This document shows positions 17,062 through 28,027 of a stretch of 64,000 bases of DNA, piece by piece. The translations under genes were made by a program, and so were the position numbers. Origin of the DNA: UBA6054 sp963975575 (GTDB lineage: Bacteria > Planctomycetota > Phycisphaerae > Phycisphaerales > UBA1924); contig CAXBHL010000001.1 of assembly GCA_963975575.1 (NCBI GenBank), forward strand, positions 1,240,001 to 1,304,000, written 5' to 3'. The notes below the pieces were generated by a model. It saw only the letters and a program-made list of their open reading frames with translations, ran no database searches and was not told where the DNA came from. The stretch's first letter is position 1; each line of letters starts with the position of its first letter.

Positions 17062-17519
17062 CGCCCCGCGTCCTGGCCGATCACCAGTTCGTAAATCTCG
17101 TCGGGCGTCTCGGCGGCGTAGATCTTCTCGCGGAACGACTCGCTGGACATCAGCCGGCTGACGCGGGCCAACGCCTGGATGTGATCGCTGGTGCGGTCCG
17201 GCGGCGAGGCCAGCAGCACCACCAGCTTGACCGGCTGGTTGTCGATCGCCTCGAAGTCCAGCGGCTGGTCGGGCTTGCCGATCGCCATCGCCAGGCCCTT
17301 CATGCCGGCGTTCTTCCCGTGCGGGATCGCCAGCCCGTGCCCGATACCGGTCGTGCGGGTCTGCTCCCGCGTCCAGACCGCTTCCTTGAGGCCGGCGGGG
17401 TCGCTGACCTTCCCCGCGGCGGTCAGCACGTCCACCAGCTCGCCGATCACCGCCTGCTTTTCCGTTCCCTGCAAGGGAGAACGGACACACTCGACGGAAA
17501 GGATCTCGCTCAACTGCAT
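17058..17519 (-). CDS. PTS EIIA domain protein (PtsN/fructose type)
   Basis: 153 aa from the ATG at 17519 with AGGACGG upstream; the open frame extends to 17582 without a site. It is a single EIIA type-2 domain: MQLSEILS start, the phospho-acceptor His in IGHGLAIPHGKN near residue 60, and LLASPPDRTSDHIQALARVSRLM. In PTSNtr the protein takes phosphate from NPr and regulates transport and stress responses rather than moving sugar. There is no sugar permease nearby, which favours a regulatory role. The next gene downstream on this strand is absent because the ExbB-like gene converges on it. Confidence 0.85.
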   Translation of the reverse strand: MQLSEILSVECVRSPLQGTEKQAVIGELVDVLTAAGKVSDPAGLKEAVWTREQTRTTGIGHGLAIPHGKNAGMKGLAMAIGKPDQPLDFEAIDNQPVKLVVLLASPPDRTSDHIQALARVSRLMSSESFREKIYAAETPDEIYELVIGQDAGR

Positions 17520-17624
17520 CGCACCGTCCTGGGATCGACGCCCGTCCCCCTCCGGGTTCACACGCCCGGACCGAGGTGGCAATCCTACCCCGCCGCCCGG
17601 TCCCCCGGAAACCGCGGCCGCCGG

Positions 17625-18986
17625 TCACCGCGGGCGACGCATCTCCACGGCGTACGAAGCGTCCCGGTACATGGTCGCCGGGTCGCCCGGTTCGCCCTCC
17701 GGCAGCACCGCCCGCTCCCGTTCGATCGAGAGCCCGAGCGTCCGGGCGGCCCACTCCGCTTGCTCCAGATTCTCCTCCCGCTCGAGGCTGCAGGTTGAAT
17801 AGACCAGCCGCCCGCCCGGACGCACCATCGACGCCGCGGTCTGCAGGATCTCACGCTGCGTCGCGATGAGCCGCTTCATCGCGTCCGACCGGACCCGGTA
17901 GCGGGCTTCTGTGCGACGCGCCAGCACCCCCGAGTTCGAGCAGGGCACGTCGGTGAGCACCAGATCGGCCCAGCCGTCGCCCCGCGGCGTCAGGTCATCC
18001 CCGTGAACAACCTCGACGCGGGGTTCGTCCGCGAACACCTCCGCCATGACCCTCAGGCGGGCGTCGTCGATCTCCGACGCGATGATCCCGGCCCGCGGAA
18101 ACACCCGCAGCAACTGGCGGGTTTTGGTCCCCCGCCCGGCGCACAGGTCCACCACAACGGCTTCATCCTCGTCCGCGAGGCCCGAAACGACCTCGGAGGC
18201 CGCCGGGTCCTGCACCCAGACGCCCGGGTGGCGTCGCAACGCCTCGCCCAACTCGGCACGCTCGCCGGTGAACACCGCGTGATCGGCCTGCTCGTGGGGC
18301 ACGAAACGAGCGTCGTCTGCGATGGCGTCCGCCCCGGCGACGAAACAGACGGTGGGGGGGTGGACCAGCGTGTGCAGAGCCAGCGCGGTCAGATCCGCCC
18401 CGGAGTGAGACCAAGACTTCAGGAGGGCGCCGGGCAGTGAGGCGGCGATCACGAGGCGATACTCGGGGTCCTCCGGCAGCAGAACACCCCGGAGCGTGAT
18501 CGCGCCGCCGTCCGAAAGCGGGATCGCGTCCCGACGGTCGTCCCACGCCCCCACGCGTTCGCCGCGGGCCTCAACGACCCGGCGAAGGATGGCGTTGACC
18601 ATGCCCGCGGCTTTCGGGCGGATTCGGTGTTTGGCCCATTCGACGGTCTCGTCGATGGCCGCGTGGTCAGGGATCCGGTCGAGCAGGAGGATCTGCGCCG
18701 CGCCGCCCACGAGGGCGGCCTGCATGCCCGGCTCCGTGTCGCGGACGTCCCGCCCTCCCGCCATCTCGAGAATGTACGAAAGCGTGATCCAACGGCGCAG
18801 GGACGCATCGACGAGCATGTGCGCCAGCGCCGCGTCCCGGGGGGCCATCCCGTCGGTGTCCGGCTCGGCCGGCAACAGGTCGGGCATCCGCCCGGCGTGC
18901 TCGGCCAGCACGCGAAGCGCCGCGTCCCGGGCGTTGACCACGCGGACCGGCGGGCGGGACTCTGATTGGTTGCGAACGCCGCGCAT
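17625..18986 (-). CDS. rsmB: 16S rRNA (cytosine-C5) methyltransferase, RsmB type
   Basis: 453 aa. Residues about 15-150 are a NusB-like RNA-binding domain (NARDAALRVLAEHAGR start, then IDETVEWAKHRIRPKAAGMVNAILR in pieces). The C-terminal half is the Rossmann methyltransferase with VVVDLCAGRGTKTRQLL for S-adenosylmethionine, the motif IV cysteine in TDVPCSNSGVLARR, and the catalytic motif VI cysteine in VYSTCSLEREENLEQ. RsmB methylates C967 of 16S rRNA. The exact target in this organism is assumed from family. It is divergent from the histidine kinase gene, with 31 bases between the starts. Confidence 0.88.
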   Translation of the reverse strand: MRGVRNQSESRPPVRVVNARDAALRVLAEHAGRMPDLLPAEPDTDGMAPRDAALAHMLVDASLRRWITLSYILEMAGGRDVRDTEPGMQAALVGGAAQILLLDRIPDHAAIDETVEWAKHRIRPKAAGMVNAILRRVVEARGERVGAWDDRRDAIPLSDGGAITLRGVLLPEDPEYRLVIAASLPGALLKSWSHSGADLTALALHTLVHPPTVCFVAGADAIADDARFVPHEQADHAVFTGERAELGEALRRHPGVWVQDPAASEVVSGLADEDEAVVVDLCAGRGTKTRQLLRVFPRAGIIASEIDDARLRVMAEVFADEPRVEVVHGDDLTPRGDGWADLVLTDVPCSNSGVLARRTEARYRVRSDAMKRLIATQREILQTAASMVRPGGRLVYSTCSLEREENLEQAEWAARTLGLSIERERAVLPEGEPGDPATMYRDASYAVEMRRPR

Positions 18987-19017
18987 CCCCTACGGTACGC
19001 CGCCGAAGGAACGCCCA

Positions 19018-20568
19018 ATGCCCGATCGCGACGTCCAGCCAGAATCGCGTCCCCCCCGGCGCGGGATCCTCTCGGGCCTGCGGATCCGCAAGAAGCTGAT
19101 CGTTCTCCACACGTCCTTTTCGCTGGTGCTGGCCGTGCTGCTCATCGTGGCGCTCCGTCCGGCGCTGACCAAGGTCATCATCCGGGGCGAGCAGGCGCAG
19201 GCGGCCATGGCGCTGGACCTGCTCGGTCCGGTGGACGGGCTCGGCTCGGACCCGGAGTCCACGCGCGCGTCCGACGGGCCCGGGCGGGTGGTGGTCCGGG
19301 TCGGCACGGCCACGGAAGTGGGGCTGAACGAGAGCCAGGCCGCCCGGGCTGCGGAGATCGCACCCGAGCCGGTGCTGCTCACGGAGTCCCGCGATGGGGC
19401 GGGCATCGCGGTGCTGGCACGCCGGGGCGTCTACGCCGTCGTAAGGGCCCGCAACACCCCGGCCCGGGCGGCCGTCAACCTCGTCTACGCGCTCCTGATC
19501 GTCTCCCTGCTCGCCGGCTACGCGTTCGTTGCCGGCGCGCTCGAGGCGCTCGTCCTGCCCCGCCACGTGTACTCGCCGATCCGGGCGATGCTCGACGCCG
19601 ACGAGGCCGTGCGCCGCGGCGACCGCTTGGCCGAGCAGATCCCCGAGTCGCTCATCCCGGCGGACGAACTCGGCGAGATTATGCGGTCCCGCAACGAATC
19701 CGTGGCGGCCCTGCGTCACCACGAGGATGAACTGGCGACCGCGCTGCGCCGGCTGGAAGAGACCGCGACGGACCTGCGCAAGAAGAACCACCTGCTCGAG
19801 GCCGCCCGCCGGAACCTGGAGGGCGCCGACCGGCTGGCGTCCCTGGGCATGATGTCCGCGGGCATCGCGCACGAGCTGAATACCCCGCTGGCGGTGGTCA
19901 AGGGCCTGGTGGACAAGCTCGCCGAGGGCCAGGACCTGACCCCGCCCGAGCGGGCGCTGCTGGCCCGGGTGGTCGCCCGGCTCGAGAAGCTTTCGGAAGG
20001 GCTGCTCGACTTTGCCCGCGTGCGCCCGCCGAGGCTGGAGACCGCCGAACTGCGGACCATCGTCGCCGAGGCCTGGACCCTGGTCCGCCTGGACCGCACC
20101 CTGGTGGCGCCCGGGTTCTCCGTCGAACTGACCAACTCCGTCCCGGAGCCGATCCGGCTCCGCTGCGATGCCGACCGCCTGATCCAGGTGTTCGTCAACC
20201 TCATCCGCAACGCGATCGGTGTCATGCGGGACGCGGCGACCAACCCGGGGCGGGTGGTCATCCGGGCCCAACCCATCATCCGCGAGGGCGAGGATTGGAT
20301 CGTGGTCACGGTGGCCGACAACGGGCCGGGCATCGCCCCCGAGGTCATCGGGCGGCTCTTCGAGCCGTTCTATTCGACCAGGCTCGACGCCCACGGCACG
20401 GGTCTGGGCCTGGCGGTGTCCAAGGGCATCGTGCACGAGCACGGCGGGGTGCTGCTGGCCCGCAACGCGTCCGAGGACGACCGCGGGGCGGACCCCAAGG
20501 TGACGGGCGCGGTCTTCGAGATCCTCCTGCCCACGGATCCCGCGGGCCTGTTCGGGGATATCGAGTAA
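19018..20568 (+). CDS. Membrane sensor histidine kinase
   Basis: 516 aa from the ATG at 19018 (GGAACGCCC upstream). Membrane segments near residues 28-47 and 152-175 bracket a roughly 100-residue extracytoplasmic sensor domain with no recognised fold. A HAMP-like stretch and coiled coil (about 180-270) lead to the H-box SAGIAHELNTPL with phospho-acceptor His285. The ATPase domain shows FVNLIRNAIG (N box), VADNGPGIAPEV (G1), FEPFYSTR (F) and GTGLGLAVSKGI (G2). It autophosphorylates and passes the phosphate to a response regulator. The next gene, ten bases on, encodes a receiver protein, so they form a two-component pair. Stimulus unknown. Confidence 0.9.
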   Translation: MPDRDVQPESRPPRRGILSGLRIRKKLIVLHTSFSLVLAVLLIVALRPALTKVIIRGEQAQAAMALDLLGPVDGLGSDPESTRASDGPGRVVVRVGTATEVGLNESQAARAAEIAPEPVLLTESRDGAGIAVLARRGVYAVVRARNTPARAAVNLVYALLIVSLLAGYAFVAGALEALVLPRHVYSPIRAMLDADEAVRRGDRLAEQIPESLIPADELGEIMRSRNESVAALRHHEDELATALRRLEETATDLRKKNHLLEAARRNLEGADRLASLGMMSAGIAHELNTPLAVVKGLVDKLAEGQDLTPPERALLARVVARLEKLSEGLLDFARVRPPRLETAELRTIVAEAWTLVRLDRTLVAPGFSVELTNSVPEPIRLRCDADRLIQVFVNLIRNAIGVMRDAATNPGRVVIRAQPIIREGEDWIVVTVADNGPGIAPEVIGRLFEPFYSTRLDAHGTGLGLAVSKGIVHEHGGVLLARNASEDDRGADPKVTGAVFEILLPTDPAGLFGDIE

Positions 20569-20578
20569 GATGGAGCGG

Positions 20579-21211
20579 ATGAGCAACGCCACCGATCCGA
20601 TCACGGACGCCCCGCCGCTGAACATCGTCGCGCTCGACGACGACGCAGACTTTCGCGAATACCTGCAGGGACTGCTCGAGGCCGAGGGGCACGCGGTCCG
20701 GACCGTGGGCACCCCGGACGCCCTCTACGCGACGTGCGCGGAAGACCAGCCGGAGATCATCCTGCTGGACATCAAGATGGGCAACCACTCCGGCGAGGAG
20801 ATCCTCTCGGAGATCCGCAAGCGCTGGCCCCGCCAGTGCGTGATCGTGGTCACCGGCTACCCGTCTCTGGACTCGATGCGTCAGACCTTCAAGCAGGACG
20901 TGTTCGACTACATCACCAAGCCCTTCGGGATCGACGACATCCGCCGGGCGATCGCGCAGGCCGCCGAGGCGTTCGGGCTCGGCCAGCGTCCGCAGGACCG
21001 CCTCCGGGCCGAACTCGGCCGGCAGATCCGCCTCGCCCGGACCGAGCGGGGCTGGACGCTGCGGGAACTCTCCAACGCGTCGGCGGTGTCGGTTTCGCAG
21101 CTGTCCTCGATCGAACGGGGCACCCACCTGCCAAGCATCGAGTCGCTGGTGGCCATCGCATCGGCGCTCCGCTGCTCGCCCAGCGAGTGGCTGGCGGGGG
21201 CGGGCTTCTGA
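20579..21211 (+). CDS. Response regulator with receiver and XRE-type HTH domains
   Basis: 210 aa from the ATG at 20579, which has GGAG upstream; an ATG nine bases earlier is also in frame. Residues 15-130 are a CheY-like receiver with DDD at 20-22, phospho-acceptor Asp64 in ILLDIKMG, Thr92 and Lys114 in ITKPFG. Residues about 144-203 are a Cro/C1-type helix-turn-helix (LGRQIRLARTERGWTLRELS, then SVSQLSSIERGTHLPSIESL). XRE output domains are uncommon in response regulators, where OmpR, NarL and Fis folds dominate. It is co-transcribed with the histidine kinase and is its evident partner. Target genes unknown; lpxB follows 104 bases later. Confidence 0.88.
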   Translation: MSNATDPITDAPPLNIVALDDDADFREYLQGLLEAEGHAVRTVGTPDALYATCAEDQPEIILLDIKMGNHSGEEILSEIRKRWPRQCVIVVTGYPSLDSMRQTFKQDVFDYITKPFGIDDIRRAIAQAAEAFGLGQRPQDRLRAELGRQIRLARTERGWTLRELSNASAVSVSQLSSIERGTHLPSIESLVAIASALRCSPSEWLAGAGF

Positions 21212-21315
21212 CCCCGGCGCCGGTGGTCGGGGAAGGGGCCGGCACCCGACTCCAGCCGCCCCGGAGCCCACCCGGATACCCGGTCCGCGGCCCCGCTCCC
21301 TGCTAGGCTTTGGGG

Positions 21316-22527
21316 GTGCCGAAGTCACAGCCGATCATCCTGTTCACCGCGTTCGAGCCCTCGGGCGATGACCACGCCTCGGCCGTGATCGCGTCGCTCA
21401 AGCAGGCTCATCCCGAAGCGGATATCCGCGCGTGGGGCGGCCCGAAGATGGAAGCCGCGGGCGCCAGGATCGTCGCCCGCACGGGCGATGACGCCGTGAT
21501 GGGCATGCCGGGCCTGGCCAAGATCAGAGAGCACAAACGGATCAACGCTGAGATCGCCCGCTGGGTCGCACAGAACCCCGTCGCGGTCCACGTGCCGGTC
21601 GACTCCCCCGCGGCCAACTTCCCGGTCTGCGCCATCACCAAGAAGGCCGGGGCCAAGGTGGTCCACCTGGTCGCTCCCCAACTCTGGGCGTGGGGGCCCT
21701 GGCGTATCAACAAGCTCCGCCGCCTGACCGACCACGTGCTCTGCCTGCTCCCCTTCGAGGAGACCTGGTTCCGCGAGCGCGGGGTGCGGGCGACCTTCAT
21801 CGGGCACCCTCTGTTCGACCACGCCCCCGAGACGGCCGCGCTCGATGCTGCCATCGCCGACTGGCCCACCGGCCGGCCCCGGGTGGCCCTGATGCCGGGT
21901 TCGCGTCCGTCGGAAATGCGGGCCAACTTCGCCCTGCTCCTGGCGGCCTACAGCCGGCTCGCCCGTGAGCACCCCGAGATGCGGGGCGTCGTCGCGGCCA
22001 CGCGGCCCGAGGTCGAGCCCGTGCTCCGAAAACTCGCCGAGGACGCCCACCTCGAGTGGCCCGGCAGCCTTGACATCCGCTTCGGGTCCACCGACGCGGT
22101 CGTGCGTTGGTGCGACCTGGCACTGGTGGTGTCGGGGACGGTCACGCTGCAGATCGCCCGCCAGCACCGGCCGATGGTGATCGTGTACAAGTCCTCGCGT
22201 CTGCTCTGGTCGCTCGTGGCACGGTGGATCATCAAGACGCCGTTCTTCACGCTGCCCAATCTGGTCGCCGGGCGCGAGATCGTCCCCGAACTGGTCCCGC
22301 ACTTTGGCGGGGCCGATCCCATCGCCGATCGCGCGGTCGCCCTGCTCGAGAACCCGGACGCGGCGGCCGGCCAGAAGCGCGAGCTGGCCGCCATCGCGGA
22401 CAAGTTCCGCGGCCACCACGCCGCGACCGAGGCCGCGGCGGTGATCGCCCAGCACGCCGGGCTCGTCGCGTCGGTCGCCGACGCCGCAGCGGAGTCCCCG
22501 TTGGACGAGGGCGTCACGACCGGCTGA
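21316..22527 (+). CDS. lpxB: Lipid-A-disaccharide synthase
   Basis: 403 aa from the GTG at 21316; no strong ribosome site is visible. LpxB joins UDP-2,3-diacylglucosamine to lipid X at the inner face of the cytoplasmic membrane. Sequence signs are FTAFEPSGDDHASAVIASL at the N-terminus (equivalent to the AGEASGD motif), WGGPKMEAAGA, HLVAPQLWAWGPWRI, FIGHPLFD near 170, ALMPGSRPSEM near 195 and the late VVSGTVTLQIA strand. Length fits the family (about 380). Together with lptD at 47.0-50.0 kb it indicates that this organism makes and exports lipid A-based lipopolysaccharide. The rest of the lipid A pathway is outside the window. Confidence 0.88.
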   Translation: MPKSQPIILFTAFEPSGDDHASAVIASLKQAHPEADIRAWGGPKMEAAGARIVARTGDDAVMGMPGLAKIREHKRINAEIARWVAQNPVAVHVPVDSPAANFPVCAITKKAGAKVVHLVAPQLWAWGPWRINKLRRLTDHVLCLLPFEETWFRERGVRATFIGHPLFDHAPETAALDAAIADWPTGRPRVALMPGSRPSEMRANFALLLAAYSRLAREHPEMRGVVAATRPEVEPVLRKLAEDAHLEWPGSLDIRFGSTDAVVRWCDLALVVSGTVTLQIARQHRPMVIVYKSSRLLWSLVARWIIKTPFFTLPNLVAGREIVPELVPHFGGADPIADRAVALLENPDAAAGQKRELAAIADKFRGHHAATEAAAVIAQHAGLVASVADAAAESPLDEGVTTG

Positions 22528-22547
22528 CGTCGCGGATCGTCCGGCAC

Positions 22548-23249
22548 TCAGGCGCGCGTCGGGAACACACCGATGCCGCACCAGGCGTTTCCGACGCGGT
22601 CTTCGATCCTGACGCCGCCGATCTCGGGCGCCCCGAGAGGAACACCCTCGTCAAGCAGGCGATGGGCCAGCTTGTTCAGGTCGTGCAGGCCCACATCCTC
22701 GGACACACAAAACAGCAATACGACTGCTGCTCCGGTCCAAATCGATGGATCGCTCGCGAGCTTGATCAGGTCGGCCATCGGTCCTTTGACGAGTTGGTCC
22801 GCGTAGGCCCGGTTGGGCATCGGCACACCGTCGACGTACGCGTGCTGTGCGACCGACTTCACCTCCAGCCAGCACGCGTCGGCCGGGCGGACGCCGCCGG
22901 TCCGCCGGTCCATCCGGTGGGCCATGTCCCGGAACAGCGTGTCCTCACCGGCGATCAGCTCGGCCTGGTCCTCGGCGGGGTCCTGGAGCTTCTGTCCGGG
23001 CTGCGGCAGCAGCACAAGGTCACACCGATTCCTCGCCGAGCGGCGGACTCTCGCGGTGTGTTCGCCCGGATAGACCACCTCCCGCTCCACGCCGAAACCG
23101 GCCTCGATGAGTCCGCCGGACAGCACCGGGTGCAGCCCGATCTCGTTGATGGCGTCGACTCCGTGGACCGCCTGCTCCGCTCTCAGGCGGTCGTCCATCG
23201 CTCGCACGGCGTCAGAACAAGCCTCCAGAATGACAGAAACCCGCCACAT
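22548..23249 (-). CDS. Uncharacterised protein with PD-(D/E)XK-like nuclease motif
   Basis: 233 aa, not recognised as a named family. It has no signal peptide or membrane segment. The pattern Glu37 (INEIGLHP), Asp77 (RNRCDLVLLP) and Glu129-x-Lys131 (ACWLEVKSVAQH) matches the E...D...ExK order and spacing of PD-(D/E)XK phosphodiesterases, where these residues bind the metal. The C-terminal half contains VVLLFCVSEDVGLHDLNKLAHR and may be structural. There is no methyltransferase or helicase partner; it stands alone between lpxB (convergent) and the AGCS symporter (divergent). A nuclease role is inference from a short motif. The protein could also be a non-catalytic relative. Confidence 0.5.
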   Translation of the reverse strand: MWRVSVILEACSDAVRAMDDRLRAEQAVHGVDAINEIGLHPVLSGGLIEAGFGVEREVVYPGEHTARVRRSARNRCDLVLLPQPGQKLQDPAEDQAELIAGEDTLFRDMAHRMDRRTGGVRPADACWLEVKSVAQHAYVDGVPMPNRAYADQLVKGPMADLIKLASDPSIWTGAAVVLLFCVSEDVGLHDLNKLAHRLLDEGVPLGAPEIGGVRIEDRVGNAWCGIGVFPTRA

Positions 23250-23341
23250 CGCCCCCTAGCGTATCCCGCAAGGGCGTTCGCCCGTGATTTGCAATCCGCG
23301 TCAGGATCGGCGAAGATCATTTCTGACAGCCTCTCACCGAC

Positions 23342-23365
23342 GGCCGGCGATCTCTCCCGCCGGCC
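23342..23365 (+). promoter_or_regulatory. Stem-loop just before the symporter ribosome site
   Basis: A perfect 8-bp G+C stem (GGCCGGCG with CGCCGGCC) with an eight-base loop ends two bases before an AAGGAG ribosome site at 23368-23373. It could limit or stabilise the mRNA 5' end. It has no T-run, so it is not a terminator. Confidence 0.35.
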
Positions 23366-23384
23366 ATAAGGAGACCCCGACCTT

Positions 23385-25253
23385 ATGGACGCCATCAACA
23401 GCTTCGTCAACTCTGTCAACGGAATCCTCTTTTCCAACTACACCGTCTACGCGCTTCTCGCCACGGGCGTTCTCTTCACCATCTGGTCCGGTTTCGGCCA
23501 GTACCGGGCCCTGACGCACGGCGTCGCGGTGGTCCGGGGCAAGTACGACGACAAGAACGATCCGGGCGCGATCAACCACTTCCAGGCCCTCTCGGCCGCC
23601 CTCTCGGCCACCGTCGGGTTGGGCAACATCGCGGGCGTGGCGATCGCCGTGGCGCTCGGCGGGCCCGGCGCGATCCTGTGGATGTGGGTGATCGGTGTGC
23701 TCGGCATGGCCATCAAGATGACCGAGGTCACGCAGTCCATGCTCTTCCGCAACACCGACGATCCGGACAACCCGCACGGCGGGCCGATGTTCGTGGTCAA
23801 AAAGGGCTTCGCGGAGTGGGGGCTGGGGCCGATCGGCGCCATCATCGGCGGCGTCTTCGTGGTGACCCTGATCATCTCGGCCATCACCGGCGGCAACATG
23901 TTCCAGGCGTGGAACGTCGCCGATATCACCTTCACCTACTGGGGCGTGCCGCAGGTCGTCACCGGCATCATACTGACCGTCCTCGTCGGCATGGTGATCA
24001 TCGGCGGCATCAAGCGGATCGGTGCCGTCGCCGGCCGCATCGTGCCGTTCATGTGCGTGATCTACATCATCGCCGCGGGCGTCGTCCTGGCCCTCCATAT
24101 CGATCAGGTCCCCGCGATGCTCGCGTTGATCGTCAAGAGCGGCCTGCCGACTTGGCTGGGGGGGGCCAGCGCCAACCCCGAAGGGGCCTTCCTCGGCGGA
24201 ACGTTCGCGTACGCGGCGATGTGGGGCGTCAAGCGCGCCCTGTTCTCGTCCGAGGCGGGCCAGGGCTCCAGCCCCATCGCCCACTCGGCCGCCAAGACCG
24301 ACGAACCCGTGCGGGAGGGCGTGGTCGCGGGCCTGGAACCGTTCGTCGACACGATCGTGGTCTGCACCCTGACCGCGTTGGTGATCCTCTCGACCGGCGC
24401 GTACAACCGCGAAGCGGAGGCCCTTTTCCAGCCGGATCAGGTCCAGATCGTGCAGGCAACAGACCCCAGCGGTGATCCCATCGCGGACACCTGGACGCTG
24501 AACACCCCCGTCCTTCCCGATATGGAGCCCGACGCTCGCCGCATCCGAAGCACCGCAGAGGGTGCCGCGGGCTGGCGTGACGGAGAAACGATCTTCTTTA
24601 TTGTCGCGGCGGACCAGAACGAGGACACCGGCCGGGACCTCCGGAAGATCACCGCGTCCGTTTCGCGCGACGACAATGACCAGTGGGTGGCCCGCTGGAA
24701 CACGCTCGAGTCCAAGATGACGCCGCACTTCCGGGAGAACGACGACGGGAGCTTCAACCTGGGGGTGTACGGCGACTACGCCGGGGCGTCCATGACCGCC
24801 TACGCATTTGACCGGACCAAGCCCGGCATGGGCAAGTGGCTCGTGACGATCGCGGCGTGGCTCTTCGCGATCTCGACCATGATTTCTTGGTCTTACTACG
24901 GCGAACAGGGTGTGTACTACTTCTTCGGATCCAAGAACGAACGCACCGCCAAGTCCGCGGTGATGGTCTACAAGATCATCTACTCACTGCTCATCCTGCT
25001 GACGACCATCCTCGCCATGCCGGTGTTCGGCCCCGAGAAAAGGGCGATCATCGGCACCGACGTCGAGCTGGACATGTGGACCACGCTGGGCCTGGGTGTC
25101 ATGCTGGTGGCCAACATCCCGATCATGCTGATCTTCAGCGTCAAGGCGATGGGGGCCTACAAAGACTACTTCAGCCGCATGCAGTCCGGCGGGGACGACG
25201 CCCACGCCGCGCCGCCCATCACCGATGTGGTCGAGGGTAAGGACGTCGAGTAA
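23385..25253 (+). CDS. AGCS-family sodium:amino-acid (alanine) symporter with a large soluble insert
   Basis: 622 aa; typical family members are about 450-550. The ATG at 23385 follows AAGGAG. The N-terminal signature region is clear: SALSATVGLGNIAGVAIAVA near residues 70-90, GGPMFVV near 125 and GTFAYAAMWGVKRALFSSEAG near 275-295. About ten membrane helices are visible. Between the helix ending VCTLTALVILSTGAYN (about 345) and the conserved YGDYAGASMTAYAFDR (about 470) lies roughly 110 hydrophilic residues absent from ordinary AGCS proteins. The final helices include WLFAISTMISWSYYGEQ. It imports alanine or glycine with sodium; the exact substrate is unknown. A strong terminator follows, so it is monocistronic. 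Confidence 0.88.
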   Translation: MDAINSFVNSVNGILFSNYTVYALLATGVLFTIWSGFGQYRALTHGVAVVRGKYDDKNDPGAINHFQALSAALSATVGLGNIAGVAIAVALGGPGAILWMWVIGVLGMAIKMTEVTQSMLFRNTDDPDNPHGGPMFVVKKGFAEWGLGPIGAIIGGVFVVTLIISAITGGNMFQAWNVADITFTYWGVPQVVTGIILTVLVGMVIIGGIKRIGAVAGRIVPFMCVIYIIAAGVVLALHIDQVPAMLALIVKSGLPTWLGGASANPEGAFLGGTFAYAAMWGVKRALFSSEAGQGSSPIAHSAAKTDEPVREGVVAGLEPFVDTIVVCTLTALVILSTGAYNREAEALFQPDQVQIVQATDPSGDPIADTWTLNTPVLPDMEPDARRIRSTAEGAAGWRDGETIFFIVAADQNEDTGRDLRKITASVSRDDNDQWVARWNTLESKMTPHFRENDDGSFNLGVYGDYAGASMTAYAFDRTKPGMGKWLVTIAAWLFAISTMISWSYYGEQGVYYFFGSKNERTAKSAVMVYKIIYSLLILLTTILAMPVFGPEKRAIIGTDVELDMWTTLGLGVMLVANIPIMLIFSVKAMGAYKDYFSRMQSGGDDAHAAPPITDVVEGKDVE

Positions 25254-25287
25254 GGCGGCCGTCCCGAGCAACTTCCGGAAACTCCGC

Positions 25288-25319
25288 ACACGCCCGCCCT
25301 CCCGGCGGGCGTGTTTTCT
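25288..25319 (+). terminator. Intrinsic terminator after the AGCS symporter gene
   Basis: CACGCCCGCC (25289-25298) pairs perfectly with GGCGGGCGTG (25304-25313) around CTCCC and is followed by TTTTCTT. It lies 35 bases after the stop codon. Confidence 0.85.
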
Positions 25320-25346
25320 TGGATTGACCGCTACACTTCCCGTCCC

Positions 25347-27431
<2,085 letters not shown>

Positions 27432-27440
27432 CGCAGGCGC

Positions 27441-27956
27441 TCACGGATCAGACAGGACCGGACGCAGGCGTTCGACCGTCTCGGTCGCGTGCTCCATCGC
27501 GGTCGCCCGCGATCGACGAACGGCGGTCCGCACGGCGAACGGCGCCGGGATGATCGTCAGCGGCAGGTACCACACCCACGTGTCGAACCAGCCCGAGGTC
27601 AGGCGCTCGTACCAGACGAACCCGTGCATGAACCCGTCGGTGATGGGCAGGCCGGGCCAGACGGTCAGCGCGAGGACCACACCGAAGATCACCGCCCACT
27701 TGCGCGGCATCTGCAACGCAAACCGGACCCGGTCCGGCCCGACCCGGACGCCGACGCGTCCTTCGAACGGCGTGCCGTGAGCGGCGAACGAGGCGTCCGG
27801 GCCATCGCTGCCGCCCCCGCCCCGCTCGAATCCGGGGAGCTTGCCCCGCTTGGAGAGTTGCTCAAGCCGGGACACGACTTCCTCGCGGCTCAGACCGCTC
27901 TCGATGTCGGGGATAGTGCTGGCTGGTTCGGTCAACGGTGTTCTCCGGACGATCAT
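27441..27956 (-). CDS. Small membrane protein of unknown function
   Basis: 171 aa from the ATG at 27956 (MIVRRTPLTEPASTIP), chosen because GCGGGG lies upstream; the frame is open to 28013. I do not recognise a family. Residues 20-45 (SGLSREEVVSRLEQLSKRG) resemble a short helical segment seen before membrane parts in other bacterial proteins. Two hydrophobic spans follow, AVIFGVVLALTVWPGLPI near 90-108 and TWVWYLPLTIIPAPFAV near 125-145, and a charged helix (AMEHATETVERLRPVL) ends the protein. The stop is only nine bases from the convergent ABC-F stop. Divergent small membrane gene at 28028. Confidence 0.5.
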   Translation of the reverse strand: MIVRRTPLTEPASTIPDIESGLSREEVVSRLEQLSKRGKLPGFERGGGGSDGPDASFAAHGTPFEGRVGVRVGPDRVRFALQMPRKWAVIFGVVLALTVWPGLPITDGFMHGFVWYERLTSGWFDTWVWYLPLTIIPAPFAVRTAVRRSRATAMEHATETVERLRPVLSDP

Positions 27957-28027
27957 GATCCCCGCGATCCGGCCCCGAATCCAATCGGCACGCGGCGTGC
28001 TTCGTGTCCACACGAACCGCCCAAGCC

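Noticed and set aside
15450..17798. 782-codon plus-strand frame crossing the prenyl synthase, ExbB-like and PtsN-like genes
   Set aside because: It spans three recognisable genes in other frames and strands and has no family motif.
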